From NCBI GenBank assembly GCA_024684175.1, contig JAIKXJ010000081.1, positions 1 through 5,678 of the forward strand: a DNA stretch of 5,678 bases, written 5' to 3'. Positions within the stretch are counted from its first letter, which is position 1. Every line of letters starts with the position of its first letter. The position numbers and the translations under genes are program-made. Below the pieces are notes generated by a model. The model saw nothing but the letters and a program-made list of their open reading frames with translations, did not search any database and was not told the DNA's origin. Source of the DNA: Erysipelotrichaceae bacterium (lineage in GTDB: Bacteria > Bacillota_I > Bacilli_A > Erysipelotrichales > Erysipelotrichaceae). Below are positions 5,214 to 5,678 of the stretch, one piece after another.

Positions 5214-5678
5214 CAATCCCAGCGATCAACAAGCCTATCGACTTCCTTCAAGAACCTCTTCAGTTCGCTGTTTTTCGCATCCTTCCTTTTTTCAATCAGG
5301 CGGATCAGCTTCTTTCCCTTTTCCATCAGCTGATTATAGTATCTGTTCTGTGAATAGGTATCCTGTTCCCGGTTTTTATCCTCTTCGATCTTTGCCTTCT
5401 TTTCCTCTTTTTTCAATACCTTTTCCGGTATTTCGGTATACAGATATTCCCCCTTCAGAAGATCAAAGACGAAGCCGGAATATGGTGCGCTTGCCTTGTA
5501 TCCGTAACCTTCCTGCAGCAGATCCGCAAAACTCGTGCAGACCTCATCGTTGCCATGCACGACGAAGACTTCCTCCGGTCTTTCCGGCTCTTTCATCAGC
5601 CACTCCAGCAGGCCTTTCTGATCCGCATGAGCACTGACATCCTGCAGCTGCACGATTTCAGCCGAGACGTGGATCGCT
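5213..5678 (-). CDS. Beta-CASP/RMMBL metallo-beta-lactamase-fold protein, C-terminal part
   Basis: The last 154 residues of a protein whose start lies beyond the right edge; the reading frame is open to the end of the window, so an internal GTG at 5653 is not a start. The visible part carries DVSAHADQKGLLEWL, a histidine-bearing metal-site motif of beta-CASP nucleases, then VFVVHGNDEV, the next conserved His motif, and YKASAPYSGFVFDL of the RMMBL region. These proteins are usually zinc-dependent RNA-processing nucleases of about 450-550 residues acting in the cytosol. The N-terminal HxHxDH motif cannot be seen here. After the RMMBL part comes a Lys/Glu-rich tail (roughly the last 75 residues) that is probably helical or coiled-coil, with the final residues KEVDRLVDRWD. 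It is convergent with nothing in the window and ends in its own terminator. Family assignment is firm, exact role unknown. Confidence 0.85.
   Translation of the reverse strand, partial: AIHVSAEIVQLQDVSAHADQKGLLEWLMKEPERPEEVFVVHGNDEVCTSFADLLQEGYGYKASAPYSGFVFDLLKGEYLYTEIPEKVLKKEEKKAKIEEDKNREQDTYSQNRYYNQLMEKGKKLIRLIEKRKDAKNSELKRFLKEVDRLVDRWD

Noticed and set aside
4955..5353. 132-residue plus-strand frame over the att-like region and the MBL-fold gene
   Set aside because: It crosses a terminator, repeats and the antisense of a recognised gene, with low-complexity Phe/Leu-rich sequence and no ribosome binding site.

Overview
The window reads like a Bacillota chromosome, probably a gut- or oral-type anaerobe. 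Evidence is strong AAGGAGG-type ribosome binding sites, moderate GC in the genes, short AT-rich intergenic DNA and compact U-tailed terminators. Erysipelotrichia or Lachnospirales would fit, but this is inference from style, because there is no rRNA or other marker gene.

Positions 1-4290 look like one small-molecule handling module. A major facilitator superfamily (MFS) permease, cut by the left edge, runs leftward. A 129-bp divergent control region with a perfect 14-bp palindrome separates it from two rightward genes that overlap by 8 bp. These two genes encode distant paralogues, both apparently with two NTF2/SnoaL-like domains. The first keeps a Tyr/Asp/His pattern like that of SnoaL_4 dehydratases and isomerases; the second seems to have lost the Tyr and His. 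After 105 bp with a candidate sigma-A promoter comes an aldo/keto reductase very like E. coli YajO, with a complete catalytic tetrad, closed by a strong intrinsic terminator. Permease plus SnoaL-like proteins plus NADPH reductase suggests uptake or export and reductive or dehydrative modification of a cyclic or carbonyl-bearing organic compound. The substrate cannot be read from sequence.

Positions 4290-5215 look like a decayed, rearranged junction. On the minus strand lies the C-terminal part of a Cof-type HAD phosphatase without its nucleophile half. It has no ribosome binding site and seems to continue upstream in another frame. Beyond it is about 400 bp of gene-free, AT-rich DNA packed with dyads. 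These include two palindromes, paired GGGGT direct repeats on both sides of a tRNA/tmRNA-3'-end-like stretch ending in CTCTCCACCA, a terminator and further hairpins. The arrangement recalls a tyrosine-recombinase attachment site, but no integrase gene is present.

Positions 5213-5678 hold the C-terminal end of a minus-strand beta-CASP/RMMBL metallo-beta-lactamase-fold protein cut by the right edge. It has a highly charged tail and a terminator that overlaps its stop codon.
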